Shown: positions 1-11,223 of the stretch, one piece after another
Layout: every line of letters begins with the position of its first letter
How positions within the stretch are numbered: the first letter of the stretch is position 1
Origin: Rebecca billardiae RCC1528
Taxonomy: Eukaryota; Haptophyta
Assembly: GCA_965240325.2 (NCBI GenBank)
Contig: OZ251240.1
Location: 992,001-1,056,000 of the forward strand
Reading direction: 5' to 3'
Length of the DNA stretch: 64,000 bases
The notes under the pieces: model-generated
Database searches by the model: none
Told to the model about the DNA's origin: nothing
Seen by the model: only the letters and a program-made list of their open reading frames with translations
Made by a program: the position numbers and the translations under genes

Positions 1-3000
1 GGCGGCGGTGCCGTCCGATCCGCGCGGCGCGGCGAGAGGTGCGCCCGCGCGCTCTTCGCGTGCCCGCGCGCAAAGCCGGCGCACGCACCTCCCACAGCAC
101 AGCGCCGGAGGCAACGTCGACCATGGCGACCGCTTTGTCGCGCCCGCCGACCGCGAGGCGCGTGCCGTCGCGGTCGAGGGCGACGGCGTAGACGCGGTCC
201 TTCCGCTTCACGACGCACGCCTCGTCGAAGCGCAGCTCGTAGTCCGGCCCGACGCCGACGATGTGCTTGCCGCCGATCGTCGGCGTCGTCTTCACCGCCG
301 CCGCCCCGTCCGCGCCCGCGCCGCCGCCACCGTCGGCCGTGGGCTGCGCGTTGGCACGCTTCTGCTCAGCGAGGTCGTACACGTAAGCCGAGCCGTTCCA
401 GCAGCCCACCGCGAGCCTGCGCCCGCTCGCCGCCCAGCAGCACGACCAGACGAACGCGGGCGGCCCGTCCGGCGTCGCGTACTTGACCGTGCCCACCTCG
501 TGCCCCGTCTTGAGCTCGTAGACGTGCACGCAGCCATCGTACCCCCCGACCGCGCAATACGTGCCGTCAAGCGTGAGGCGAGCGCACCACACGGGCCGCG
601 GCAGCGTCCACCTGCGGTCGCGCGCGTGGTCGCGCCGCCTGTCCATGTGGTACACCAGCGCGAAGCCCGTGCCGTTCGACTCGCCCGCGATCGCGATCAT
701 CCGGCTCAGCTTGTGCACCGAGCGGACGATGTCGCCGCGCGCCGGCGACGGGAAGCGCATCACCTCCGCGCCAGCCGACGTCTTGTACAGTGTCACGTGG
801 CGGTCGAAGCCGCCAAAGACGACATGCGAGCCCGAGCTCGAGAGCGCGACGCAGCGCACGCGCGAGGCCAGCGTGTACACCTTGAGCACCGCGCCGTCGT
901 GGATCGCGTGCAGGCTCACGCGCTCGTTGCCCGCGACCGCGAGGCGCGACGCGTCCGCGGAGAAGGCCACCCCGCCAGAAATCGCCGGCGCGTCGATTGT
1001 GGCGAGCGGCTCGCAGTCCCAGCGCAGGAGGGTGCGCCCGTCGACGAGGCGCTGCCACACGATCACCCACAGCTCGGTGTGCGTCGCGAGCCCCACCGCG
1101 AGCGTCGAGCGCACCGTCTTCACGCCCGCGTGCTCGGCCAACGACGGCTTGTCGCGCGCGAGCGCGATCGAGTGCACTGTGCTGGACGTGGCAAACCGAC
1201 AGCGCAGCAGCAGCGAGTGCCGCGAGTCGGCCTCCTCCGCCTGCGTGGGCCACTTCTGCTGCCGCCGCGCCGCGCGGAGCGGGCTCATGCAGAAGTTGCC
1301 GATCGGCGAGCGCGGGATGTGCGGCGAGCCGAACGGCGACGGCTCGTGCGACGAGTCGCGGCCGCCGCCCGAGGCGCGGGCGCCCGGGCCCGCGGCCGCG
1401 GCCGCGCCCTGCTGACAGGTTTGGCTGGTGCGCAGGGAGAAGCGCGCGGGCAGCCCGCCGATGCCGCTGCCGCTGTGGTTGGGGACGGGCGAGTCGAGCG
1501 GCGAGGGCGGCATCGGGCGCGGCGGCTCGATCGCGTACACCTCCACCATCTTCGCCTCGCCCGCCACCACGACGAACTCGCTCTCGTTCTCGAGCTCGAT
1601 GCCCTGCACGTTGCCCGTGTGCTGCGAGCGACCGCACTCCTCGATTGTGAACGACCACTCCCGCTCGGGCTCGTCGCCCGCCGCGCTGGCGGCGGAGGAC
1701 TCGGAGCTCGCCGCGCCGCCGCCCGCCTTGAAGCCCTGCGCGACCGGCCCGGGCGAGTCCGCCACCGCGCTGCCGCCCGAGTTCTTCCGGCCGGCGGTGG
1801 GCGTGCCCAGGCCGAGGCCGAGGCCTCCGCGAGGCGTACTGGCCACGTCGGACGGGCGCATCATGCGCACGCCGATGGAAGGCGCGGCGAGCGCGCCGGG
1901 GGAGCGCTCGCTGGCGGCGCTGCCCGGCGGCGTGAGCGGCTCGCCCGGCAGCGTGAGCGGCAGCGGCACGCCCGGCGGCGAGGGCGAGCACGCGCTCAGC
2001 TGCAGCGGCGTGCTGCGAGTGGTGCCGCCGCCGCCGCTCGTTCGCGCCGCCGCGGCGCCCGACTGCCGCGGCGTCGGCCCCTCGGCCTTGTCGCTGAGGA
2101 CGGGCGAGTTGGCCATCGACGGCTCGACGCGCGTGACGCTGAAGAGCACAAAGTCCGACGTCGCGCCGCCCACCGCGAGCATCCGCCCGTCCTTCGAGAT
2201 CGACATCGCCGAGATCGGCGTCTCCGCGCGGTCCCACGTGTGCGTTGCCAGCTCGCGGTGCGTGTTGGTGTCGTAGATTCGGATCACGCCGCCAAACGTG
2301 CCGATCACGACGTAGGTCTCGTCGAGGTGGCGCATGAAGAGCACCTTGGTGATGCCCGACTTGGCCTGCAGCTTCGCGATCGGCGAGCCGTCGCGCGTCG
2401 AGTACACCAGCGCCTCGCGGTTGTTCCCGCCCGCGACGAACATGCCGTTGTCGGGCGAGACGTCCACAGAGATGACGGTATCCCCGCAGTACACGCGCGC
2501 CTTCGAGATCTCCACCTCGTTCTTGGTGACGTAGAGGTTGGCGAGCAGGGAGGAGTGGCAGCCCGTCTGGATGCGTCGGCGCGGCTTGCCCTTCGGCGGG
2601 CGGCCGACCGACGTGATGCGCTGCAGCACCGAGCGCAGCGGGTGCGAGGTCGAGCGCTGCAGCTTGCCGACGAGGCCGGCGGCGGCGGGGTCGCCGCCCT
2701 CGCCGGGCGAGGGGTGCGAGGTGAGCGACGCGTCGTCGACGGCGTCGCGGCGCGCCGGCGCGGCGGGCTCGCCGCGCACGGCGGCGAGGGTCGCGGCGGC
2801 CGAGCTCGACTTGCGCTGCACGCGCTGCCCTGCGCCGTCGCTCGCTGTGCGCGTGTCGCTCAGGCAGCTCAGCCGCACCGGCACGCCGAGCGAGCCGGGG
2901 CGTGACGAGTCGGCGGGCTCCGAGCCGCGGGGCAGCTTTGGCACCAATGGCTTGAGCCACGTGGAGCGCCCGCCCTCGCGCGCCTGCGCGCCCTCCACGA

Positions 3001-3157
3001 CTGGCACCGCCGCGTCCTCGTCGGCGTCGGCCGTCTGGATCTCCAGCATTCCTGATGACGCCGGCCGAATGATACGGCGCGGGGTCGTCGCGGCTGGGGG
3101 CTGCGAGCCAGCGGTGCCGGGCGCGTCGGATGGGCCCTCGGGCTGTACTGACGCCAT
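1..3157 (-). CDS. WD40-repeat protein, 3' end off the left edge
   Basis: A minus-strand frame is open from the ATG at 3157 to the window edge; an in-frame TAG lies just upstream, so this is the first possible Met. A likely splice donor (GAG|GTGCGTG) at 88 suggests an exon of 1023 codons, 3157..89. About 190 N-terminal residues are polar and disordered. After that come WD40-like blades such as 'TFGGVIRIYDTNTHRELATH' and, near the C-terminus, 'VGGYDGCVHVYELKTGHEVG' and 'VGCWNGSAYVYDLAEQ'. A long Ser/Pro/Gly-rich insert (about residues 330-600) splits the blades into two groups. WD40 propellers are protein-docking scaffolds, and no enzymatic domain is visible. The specific family is not recognised. 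It lies in tandem with the dioxygenase gene to its right. Confidence 0.8.
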   Translation of the reverse strand, partial: MASVQPEGPSDAPGTAGSQPPAATTPRRIIRPASSGMLEIQTADADEDAAVPVVEGAQAREGGRSTWLKPLVPKLPRGSEPADSSRPGSLGVPVRLSCLSDTRTASDGAGQRVQRKSSSAAATLAAVRGEPAAPARRDAVDDASLTSHPSPGEGGDPAAAGLVGKLQRSTSHPLRSVLQRITSVGRPPKGKPRRRIQTGCHSSLLANLYVTKNEVEISKARVYCGDTVISVDVSPDNGMFVAGGNNREALVYSTRDGSPIAKLQAKSGITKVLFMRHLDETYVVIGTFGGVIRIYDTNTHRELATHTWDRAETPISAMSISKDGRMLAVGGATSDFVLFSVTRVEPSMANSPVLSDKAEGPTPRQSGAAAARTSGGGGTTRSTPLQLSACSPSPPGVPLPLTLPGEPLTPPGSAASERSPGALAAPSIGVRMMRPSDVASTPRGGLGLGLGTPTAGRKNSGGSAVADSPGPVAQGFKAGGGAASSESSAASAAGDEPEREWSFTIEECGRSQHTGNVQGIELENESEFVVVAGEAKMVEVYAIEPPRPMPPSPLDSPVPNHSGSGIGGLPARFSLRTSQTCQQGAAAAAGPGARASGGGRDSSHEPSPFGSPHIPRSPIGNFCMSPLRAARRQQKWPTQAEEADSRHSLLLRCRFATSSTVHSIALARDKPSLAEHAGVKTVRSTLAVGLATHTELWVIVWQRLVDGRTLLRWDCEPLATIDAPAISGGVAFSADASRLAVAGNERVSLHAIHDGAVLKVYTLASRVRCVALSSSGSHVVFGGFDRHVTLYKTSAGAEVMRFPSPARGDIVRSVHKLSRMIAIAGESNGTGFALVYHMDRRRDHARDRRWTLPRPVWCARLTLDGTYCAVGGYDGCVHVYELKTGHEVGTVKYATPDGPPAFVWSCCWAASGRRLAVGCWNGSAYVYDLAEQKRANAQPTADGGGGAGADGAAAVKTTPTIGGKHIVGVGPDYELRFDEACVVKRKDRVYAVALDRDGTRLAVGGRDKAVAMVDVASGAVLWEVRAPALRAGTRRARGRTSRRAARIGRHRR

Positions 3158-3642
3158 ACGCGTCGGCACGATGGGCGGCGCCGGACGATCCGCGCGCCCT
3201 CTCTAGCGCGTGGCGCCGTTAGAGGCCACCACCACCCCCCTGAAAGGCTGCCCTCGAGCTCCGGCCGCGATTTAGAGCAAGCAGCGCGGCGTTGCAACTT
3301 GCACTGCTTTCACTGCTTTCAGACTCACTCGACTGATGAGCAGCCGAGCCGGGTGTCTGGTTTGACGATACTGATGATAGGTGAACCGCATTCCATGTAT
3401 GATCATCGCGCATGGTCATTTGTGTGTGCTATGATCATGCACCGGCCTCAATATCGGACAAAACATGGCTCATGTAAATGTGCACCCGCCTTACGAATAC
3501 TTTTTTAGCTACGGGTACGCTTCGGGCTACTCACCATACCCGGACCAGGTCAGGCTGAGCGAGACCGACTCACTCACCGTCAAGACTCAAGTGCTGTCGA
3601 AGCAGTCTGACAAGTCAGACTTGCTGATGCCAGGCATACATC
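3158..3642. other. Intergenic stretch, no gene seen
   Basis: These 485 bases separate the start of the WD40 gene from the stop of the dioxygenase gene, both on the minus strand. The right half is clearly less GC-rich than the flanking genes. Promoter elements for the WD40 gene are expected here, but I see no recognisable motif. Confidence 0.6.
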
Positions 3643-4680
3643 CTAAGACTCCGAGTCGTCATACTTGTCATCTGAGTAGTCCCACACAGAGCGATAGCCC
3701 CCGAAATTGTGCGTGTCAGACACTCCCGGCGCTGCGAGAATCACGTACGCCATCGGGCGCGGGCGATCGCTCCTCCGGTGCTCGCGGCCTCGGTGGTGCG
3801 TGCGGAAGTCAAAAAGGAGCAGGCTCCCCGCGGGCATATCCGCTGCGATGCCCACCTCTCGCGCGATGACGTTCTGGAAACGCGCACTCCGGTCGTCCCT
3901 GTGCGTCCCTGGCTTGAGCTCCGTGCTGCCGTTGCGGTGGTCCACGTCCACGAGCGGGACGAAGCAGTTGACGAGTCCAGGGGACGGGCCGTCGGGGTGA
4001 AAGTGCTGATGGCACGCACTCGGGAAGCTGGTGACGCAGCCCGCCATGTCCACACGGATCTCGCCCTGCGCCGCGCACCGGCCGGCAAAGAGGCCTGACC
4101 GGTGTATGATGGGGCGGGCCAAGCGCGCCACGGCCTCGCGCAGGTCTGTCCAGCACGCCTCGCCGCCTGGACCGTCCACGCGCATGTCGTATCGCAGGCC
4201 ATTGTCGACGCGATGGCAGATCTCGGCCGTGTAGAAACGCCTCTCGAAGACGTTGATCTTCATCCTACGCCCCACCTCGGCCAGGAGCCACTCGCACTGC
4301 GCCACCGCGGCCTCCTCGCAGCGTAGGCGCAAGGCGGGGCCGATGAGCGCGGCGCAGCTCGGCGCAGCAGGCTCTACGATCACAAAGCCGTTCTCGGCGA
4401 GCGAGAGGGCCGCCGCCGCCTCGTCCTCTGCCTGAAGGTCGGCGCTCATGTCCATGACACGGATGCGGTGTGCGGGCAGCTCGGCCGGCGCTTGCACGGC
4501 GTCGGTGTGCGCAGAACCGGCGTCGCTGTCGGCAACGCGCACGGCCGCCATCGCGGCAACGATGTCGGCGTTACGCTCGTGCTGCGCAAAGTCGAGCATG
4601 GTGTCGGGCAATGCCACGTCCTCGTCGGAGTTGTCATCGCCACTTGAGGCCGGTGCCAAGTGCGCATCGGCCATCCCCAA
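3643..4680 (-). CDS. Phytanoyl-CoA dioxygenase (PhyH)-like protein
   Basis: A single-exon frame of 345 residues. The C-terminal two thirds look like a non-haem Fe(II)/2-oxoglutarate dioxygenase of the PhyH family. 'HQHFHPDGPSPGLVNCFVPL' carries the HxD iron-binding pair. It is followed by 'NGSTELKPGTHRDD' and a distal 'DFRTHHRG' that supplies the second His and probably the 2-oxoglutarate-binding Arg. Enzymes of this fold hydroxylate small molecules or lipids; the substrate cannot be inferred. The N-terminal 90 residues are acidic and of low complexity. No targeting peptide is evident. A second Met two codons in (4674) is an equally good start. It is divergent from the glutaredoxin gene, with 204 bp between start codons. 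Confidence 0.8.
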   Translation of the reverse strand: MGMADAHLAPASSGDDNSDEDVALPDTMLDFAQHERNADIVAAMAAVRVADSDAGSAHTDAVQAPAELPAHRIRVMDMSADLQAEDEAAAALSLAENGFVIVEPAAPSCAALIGPALRLRCEEAAVAQCEWLLAEVGRRMKINVFERRFYTAEICHRVDNGLRYDMRVDGPGGEACWTDLREAVARLARPIIHRSGLFAGRCAAQGEIRVDMAGCVTSFPSACHQHFHPDGPSPGLVNCFVPLVDVDHRNGSTELKPGTHRDDRSARFQNVIAREVGIAADMPAGSLLLFDFRTHHRGREHRRSDRPRPMAYVILAAPGVSDTHNFGGYRSVWDYSDDKYDDSES

Positions 4681-4884
4681 CTCAGAGTGGTCAGCGTTCC
4701 CCCCGCCGAAGCCAGTAAATAGCGTTCCGATTCATTCCGGTTGACCGGTTCCGGCAACTTGGGTGGGCGTCTGGGCGTTGCCGGTTGCGATCATCAAGTC
4801 GGCGGCGTGCGGCCCGATCGCGGATCGGACGATCACGACGGCGTCCACAACAGTGAAGTCTTGGCGCGCGATCATCGTGGTCTG

Positions 4885-5532
4885 ATGTGCCGTCACTCTC
4901 CGTCCGCAGCGCTGTGGCTGGTGAGTGCCTTGGCCACGCTGGTCACACCCGCGCGTGCGTTCACGCCGGCGGCGGTGTCCCGCTCGTCGCTCTCCACCCA
5001 CACACGACCCTTCACGCCAAAAATAGTTGCCGCGGTGGACGAAGACGCATCGCCTCTCGACGGTGTGAAGACGTTTGCACGCGTCTTCTCAAAGTCGCTC
5101 AGCGACGGACGCGGCTTCAAGCAGGCGCTTACCGGAGGGCTGGCGGGCGAGTACGATCGCGCCGCCGCGGATGCCAAGATCACCCAGACGATCGAGAGCG
5201 CGCCAGTCGTCATGTTCTCGTGGACGATGTCCCCGGCATGCAAGAAGGCCAAGGAGCTCTTCGCATTGGCAGGCATCTCGCCGCTTGTGGTCGAGCTGAA
5301 CGAGCCGTGGTCGGAGGGCAATCCCATCCGCGCGGAGCTCGGCGAGCGCACTGGGCGCACTTCTGTGCCGTCGATCTGGATTGGCGGCAAGTACGTAGGT
5401 GGCTGCGACGATGGGCCAAGTGAGGAGGCGCCTGGCATCGTCAAGCTCGCGTTCATGGGCAAGCTGCAAGACATGGTGGCTGCCGCTGCAGCGAGCGCTG
5501 GTTCCGCCTCCGCGCTTGAGAGCGGCGAGTAA
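4885..5532 (+). CDS. Plastid-targeted glutaredoxin-like protein with SPAC active site
   Basis: A 215-residue protein. The ATG at 4885 is preferred over the in-frame ATG at 4741 because it begins a hydrophobic signal peptide ending in 'TPARA|FTPAA', an A-x-A/F junction like those of secondary-plastid preproteins. The mature C-terminal half is a glutaredoxin fold: 'VVMFSWTMSPACKKAKELF' aligns with the active-site strand and helix, 'TSVPSIWIGGKYVGGCDD' with the TVP loop and the glutathione-binding GGCDD motif. Glutaredoxins reduce disulfides or glutathione mixed disulfides, or bind Fe-S clusters. Here the usual CPYC is SPAC: the nucleophilic N-terminal Cys is a Ser and only the resolving Cys remains, so normal oxidoreductase activity is doubtful. 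Residues 40-100 form a linker of unknown role. Confidence 0.82.
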   Translation: MCRHSPSAALWLVSALATLVTPARAFTPAAVSRSSLSTHTRPFTPKIVAAVDEDASPLDGVKTFARVFSKSLSDGRGFKQALTGGLAGEYDRAAADAKITQTIESAPVVMFSWTMSPACKKAKELFALAGISPLVVELNEPWSEGNPIRAELGERTGRTSVPSIWIGGKYVGGCDDGPSEEAPGIVKLAFMGKLQDMVAAAAASAGSASALESGE

Positions 5533-5861
5533 ACTATATATATGAGTACCCCCATACCGCGCACTGGCAGCACGGGCACGGCCCCGCGGGCCCCGGCACT
5601 GCGGCAGCACCAGTTGGCAGTGGCTGCTATAGTATAGTTCAGGTCTCAGTCCGAAGACGGTCATCCCCGAAGATCCGCGCGCACACAGCCAGCACTTGCC
5701 CTTGGTCAGCATCAGCCGCAGCGGCGGACTGATGAGCCGCCAGCCAGTAGGTACCCACGTGGCCCCAATCGGACCCTGATTGACGCCTGAGTGGCTCACT
5801 GGCTCCGCACCATCCTCGGGTATCGGCAATCGGCATCCGTCGGATCACTCCGTGCCAACGC
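5533..5861. other. Convergent spacer between glutaredoxin-like gene and hemB
   Basis: This 329-bp gap separates two genes that end towards each other. A short TA run follows the glutaredoxin stop. It should contain both 3' untranslated regions; no clear polyadenylation signal or gene is visible. Confidence 0.5.
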
Positions 5862-7606
<1,745 letters not shown>

Positions 7607-7782
7607 GACGATCACGAATCTCTCTGATGAGTTTGGCGCCAGTTTGTATTCGCGGCAAATGAGTTGGAGTGGAAGGCTGCGTCCACGCGGCCGGCCGCCA
7701 TCGTGCGCTTCCGATCTCGAGGTCGCGATCGCGCGGCTTCGCTGCAGCTCATCTCCGCCGGCCGCGCGCGTGCTCGGCTCCC

Positions 7783-8686
7783 ATGCAGCCCGTGTTGTGG
7801 CTGGCCCTGCTGGGCGCGCGGACGCTCGTGCGTCCGCACTGCACGCCGGTGGCGCGCAGTCGCGTCGTGATGGCAGCCCCTCGCGGGAGAGGACCGCCAC
7901 CGCCGGAGCACATGATCAACGACCACATCAAGGCGAGCGAGGTGCGCGTGGTCGTCGAGCCGGAAGACCCGTCGCAGCCCGACGAGCCGGTGCGCGCGGC
8001 GCGCCGCGCGGCGTGAGCGCGCGGAGGGGCACGTGGGCGCACCACACGCGCCGCCCGCCGCGCGTGTGCGCGCTCGTGCACGCGTGCGCGATGTAAGCCG
8101 AGTGCCGCGTGCGCCCTGCCGCGACGATTGCGCGGAGCAGCTTGGCGTCATGTCGAAAGCGGACGCGCTGGCGCAGGCGAGCGAGGCCGGTGTGGACCTG
8201 GTATGCATCTCGCCCGGCGCCGACCCGCCCGTGTGCAAGATCATCGACTACGGCCGCTTCAGGTTCCAGCTCGAGAAGAAGAAGAAGGCGCAGAAGAAGG
8301 CTTCTGTCACGCAGGCGCTCAAGGAGATCAAGCTCTCGTACACAATCGAGTCGCACGACTTCAACGTGCGCGTGCGCGCGGCGGAGAAGTTCCTCACGCA
8401 GGGCAACAAGGTGCGCGCGCATGCGCGCCCGCGCCCGCCACGCCCGCCACGCCCGCCGCACACGCGGCTCACGCGCCGCGCGCCGCGCGTCGGCGTGGCC
8501 CGGTGCGCGCAGGTGAAGGCGGTGGTTCAGTTCCGAGGCCGCGAGATGCAGCACACGGCGCTGGGGGCGGATCTGCTGCAGCGGCTGAGCGAGCAGCTCT
8601 CCGACATCGGCTCGCCCGACGGCCCGCCCAAGCAGTCGGGCAACCGCATGGAGATGTACATCACACCAAAGCCTAAGAGCAAGTAG
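7783..8686 (+). CDS. infC: Translation initiation factor IF-3, organellar (plastid)
   Basis: IF-3 binds the small bacterial-type ribosomal subunit and proofreads initiator tRNA. Exons 7783..7989, 8141..8410 and 8513..8686 give 216 residues. The N-terminus 'MQPVLWLALLGARTLVR' is a hydrophobic signal-like segment followed by a basic stretch, as for a plastid preprotein. The N-domain motif 'INDHIKASEVRVV' is joined by splicing to 'LGVMSKADALAQA', then 'ISPGADPPVCKIIDYGRFRF', the lysine-rich linker, and the C-domain 'VKAVVQFRGREMQHTALG'. The second intron (102 bp) has no stop and a length divisible by three. The first acceptor could be at 8137 or 8140, adding or removing one Gln. Mitochondrial targeting is not excluded. 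It shares its upstream region with hemB. Confidence 0.9.
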
Positions 8687-9305
8687 AGTGGGGGGGGGGG
8701 GGGCTCTTGAGTCTGAGAGCGCCGGAGGCACGACGCAGCCTGGCGCTCGCCGTGAATGATGAACGCTCGCCACCGGAGGGCACGCCGGCGCCGGGAGCGC
8801 GACACGCGTCTTGCACGCCGACCGCTTCCTCGCGTGGGTCGGCGCGCGCGCCAGGCAGCGGCCGTACTGGCGGCGCAGTCCCGCGCCGGCTGTCGCTCAC
8901 ACCGCTCGGACCGGACGAGACGACGAGACCCGAGAGCACCGTTGGCAGGCCTGGATCATCTCAGACTTCAGAACCGTGCTCCGGCTTCTCCGTCACTGCT
9001 CCGTCACTTTATTCTTTAAGCGCGGGCTCGGGGCTCAGTCAGTAGTCACAGTGACTACCGGGCTGCGCGGCCCGGGGACCGTGCGCGGTCGATCGGGCCC
9101 GGCAGCTGCTGCTCCGACTCAGCCTGAACAGACGTTCTTCGATCCGGGAGCCAGCCCGACTCCGAGGCGTTCGGGCCGATCGCAATTCCGTGAATTCGCG
9201 CCGCATCCGATTCCGCCCGCATCCGCGGGCATCGGATCGGGGCGCGCAGCCAGCACTCGGGCCACGCCGCGCACGCGCCAATGACTACCGTGGCATGCGT
9301 GCACC

Positions 9306-9394
9306 GTCTATATCTATATCTATATCTATATCTATATCTATATCTATATCTATATCTATATCTATCTATCTATATATATATATATATATATATA
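9306..9394. repeat. (TATATC)n microsatellite running into (TA)n
   Basis: About 60 bases of TATATC units grade into about 24 bases of alternating TA. It sits just upstream of a tRNA-like element. Confidence 0.95.
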
Positions 9395-9416
9395 ATCGGT
9401 CCGTGTAACTATAACG

Positions 9417-9520
9417 CCGGTCTGTGGCCGAGTGGGAGTACTGGCGTGCTCTTGCGTCTGAGGTCAGGGGTTCAAAACCAGTTTCCAGGTCTCTCTTCGG
9501 AGAGCGTGCGATGAAGGACG
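9417..9520 (+). other. tRNA-like element with A and B boxes (possible SINE head or decayed tRNA)
   Basis: TGGCCGAGTGGG at 9425-9436 matches the internal polymerase III A box. GGTTCAAAACC at 9469-9479 matches the B box, 32 bases downstream, which is normal tRNA spacing. A GCC/GGC D-stem can form. The acceptor and T stems do not pair properly, so a working tRNA is unlikely. A CTCTC-TTCG-GAGAG hairpin follows at 9491-9504. A tRNA-derived SINE head or a decayed tRNA-Leu/Ser gene would both fit; no second copy is visible here to decide. Confidence 0.4.
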
Positions 9521-10052
9521 GCGCGGCAACCTGCCACCGTGAGCCTTACGCACGTTAACTGAACAAATAAACTGTAGTAGAGTACCGCCCGCGGGGCGCC
9601 GCACCCGCGCCACCGAGAGTTGCGGCCGACCGCGGCCGGGGCCGGGGTCGCCGCGGGCACGCGGCGGACTCTGGAGCCGCCGGCAAGTGGATCGGCGGAG
9701 CGCGGACGGCGGAGCCTGGCGCCGTGCGCAGCCGCGGATGCCGCCCGCGGATCCGACGCCCCCGGATCGTTCGTCGCGACGATGAAGTGCGCGCGCGTGC
9801 CAAGCTGATCAATCACTGCCGGGCACTCGGCGGGCTGCGTTGCGGTTGCGGCCGCCGGCACGTGTGAGTGACGACAGTGTGACGGCGACGGTCCGCGGTG
9901 ACGAGGGCGACGAGCCACGGCGAGGGCGAGGCGGGAGGCCCGCGGGCCAGGCCGGCGACGCTGTCGCTGCCCCGGAGTGGAGGCCGCTCTTAGGCGCCAA
10001 CGGTCAGCAGGGCCCTCGGAGTCACGCACGTCGGACATGACTTGCCATATAC

Positions 10053-10072
10053 AATATATATATATATATATA
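10053..10072. repeat. (TA)n microsatellite
   Basis: About 20 bases of alternating TA in the gene-poor stretch. Confidence 0.9.
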
Positions 10073-10851
10073 GCCACTCCGCCATGCCCGGCTCGTGCAA
10101 GGCGTCGGGTACGACTGGACTCTGGAGCTGGATGGTCGCGGCGCGCGGCGTTGTGGAGTAGACGACCACGCCGATGATCATGGAACGATCAGGTTATAGC
10201 TATGTTGGGATTTGAGCAACGAACGACAGCGGGCGCTGGCAGCGGCGTGGCGGTTGAGCTGCTGCCCGAGGTCGAGAGGGCGCCCGCGAGTCGTCAGTCA
10301 CTGAGCAAGGTCGATTAAGGCTGACGGCTCGCTGACACTGCAGTGCACGTACGTATGGAACCCATTCCATATCCGCCAGAGGCAGAGGGTGGGCGGGTGG
10401 GCAAACGATGAAGCGTGCGGGTTGACGCGACAGCGGCGAGAGCAAGAGGCCATTGCATGAGGGGCGACGCGGCGAGGACAGATGACGTCGTCGCGCCGCC
10501 GACGATCAGGCGGGGAGCCGGGCCACACAGACAGCCAGCGACCTTACCGAGCAGAGGGGCTGCGGCGACTGCGGTGCGCCTCCTGCAGCGGAGCGTGCAC
10601 CCGGCAGTGCCCATGATGCAGGCGATCCCCCTGCCCAGCTCGGCGCCTTCGTCGTGGGCAGCCCGATGTCGCCCGAAGAGCGAGACCTGATGGCCACGAT
10701 GGGCGGTAATCAACCGAGTCCTGCGGGTGCGCCGCTGTGTGCCGGATTGGCAGCGCACCAGGACAGTCCTGCGCGCGGCGGTGCGCGCGGGACCGCAACG
10801 CAGGAATGCCATGCTAGCCGGATTCTTGGCGTCGCTCATAGACACTGCTCA

Positions 10852-10875
10852 GTTATAGGTTCCCTATAACGCCAC
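10852..10875 (+). repeat. Inverted-repeat arm, left boundary of the repeat island
   Basis: GTTATA, seven bases, then TATAACGCCAC. The reverse complement of the same two blocks with the same seven-base spacing occurs at 15182-15205. Seventeen of 24 positions therefore match at opposite ends of a 4.3-kb block, as in terminal inverted repeats. Confidence 0.5.
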
Positions 10876-10903
10876 ATATATAGCAGCTATCTGTCTATAT
10901 ATA

Positions 10904-11223
10904 GTGATGCGTCGCAGTGTCGTGACAGCCAAGGCCAAGGGCCTCCATCGTCTACCTGATCCTGCAGGTAGTTGCTTCGTGCTGGTACGGCGCTCGAGAT
11001 CATATCCAAGATCATCTGCAGTCATCCGAGTGGCAGCTTTCCAGTTCATCAAGCAACTAACCAGTCGAGCTCACACAAATCGGCACTTTACGACCTTTCG
11101 CGCCGAGCTCACAAGCTGCTCATCAGTTACTGCCAGTCGGCCCCTTGCCTCATCATCAGCAAACGAGGCCCCATCTCCTTCGCCGTCGCGTGCTTCTTTG
11201 CTCGTGCTCGCTCGCTCGTCGCT
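10904..11223 (+). repeat. 320-bp direct repeat R1, copy A
   Basis: Appears identical, as far as I can read, to 15229-15548 (offset 4325). The boundaries are sharp on both sides. In copy A it runs directly into a GC-rich satellite; in copy B only 86 bp separate it from repeat R2. Confidence 0.95.

Larger units (their letters stand above)
8687..10851. other. Gene-poor stretch with microsatellites
   Basis: About 2.2 kb with no gene I can support. It begins with a 12-base G run directly after the IF-3 stop, and holds the tRNA-like element and the two microsatellites listed separately. Several open frames of 60-200 codons are present on both strands, but none shows a recognisable domain or convincing splice pattern. 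Confidence 0.5.

Noticed and set aside
8-2905. 965-codon plus-strand frame at the left edge
   Set aside because: It is the antisense shadow of the WD40 gene; its translation is His/Arg/Ala-rich without a domain, whereas the minus strand gives recognisable blades.
4741-4884. Upstream start of the glutaredoxin-like gene at 4741
   Set aside because: The extra 48 residues are polar and would bury the signal peptide; the ATG at 4885 starts the leader cleanly.
9417-9500. Functional tRNA-Leu or tRNA-Ser
   Set aside because: A and B boxes fit, but the acceptor and T stems do not pair; kept only as a tRNA-like element.
10315-10845. 176-codon minus frame upstream of the repeat island
   Set aside because: No recognisable domain, signal or codon pattern distinguishing it from background; not reported as a gene.
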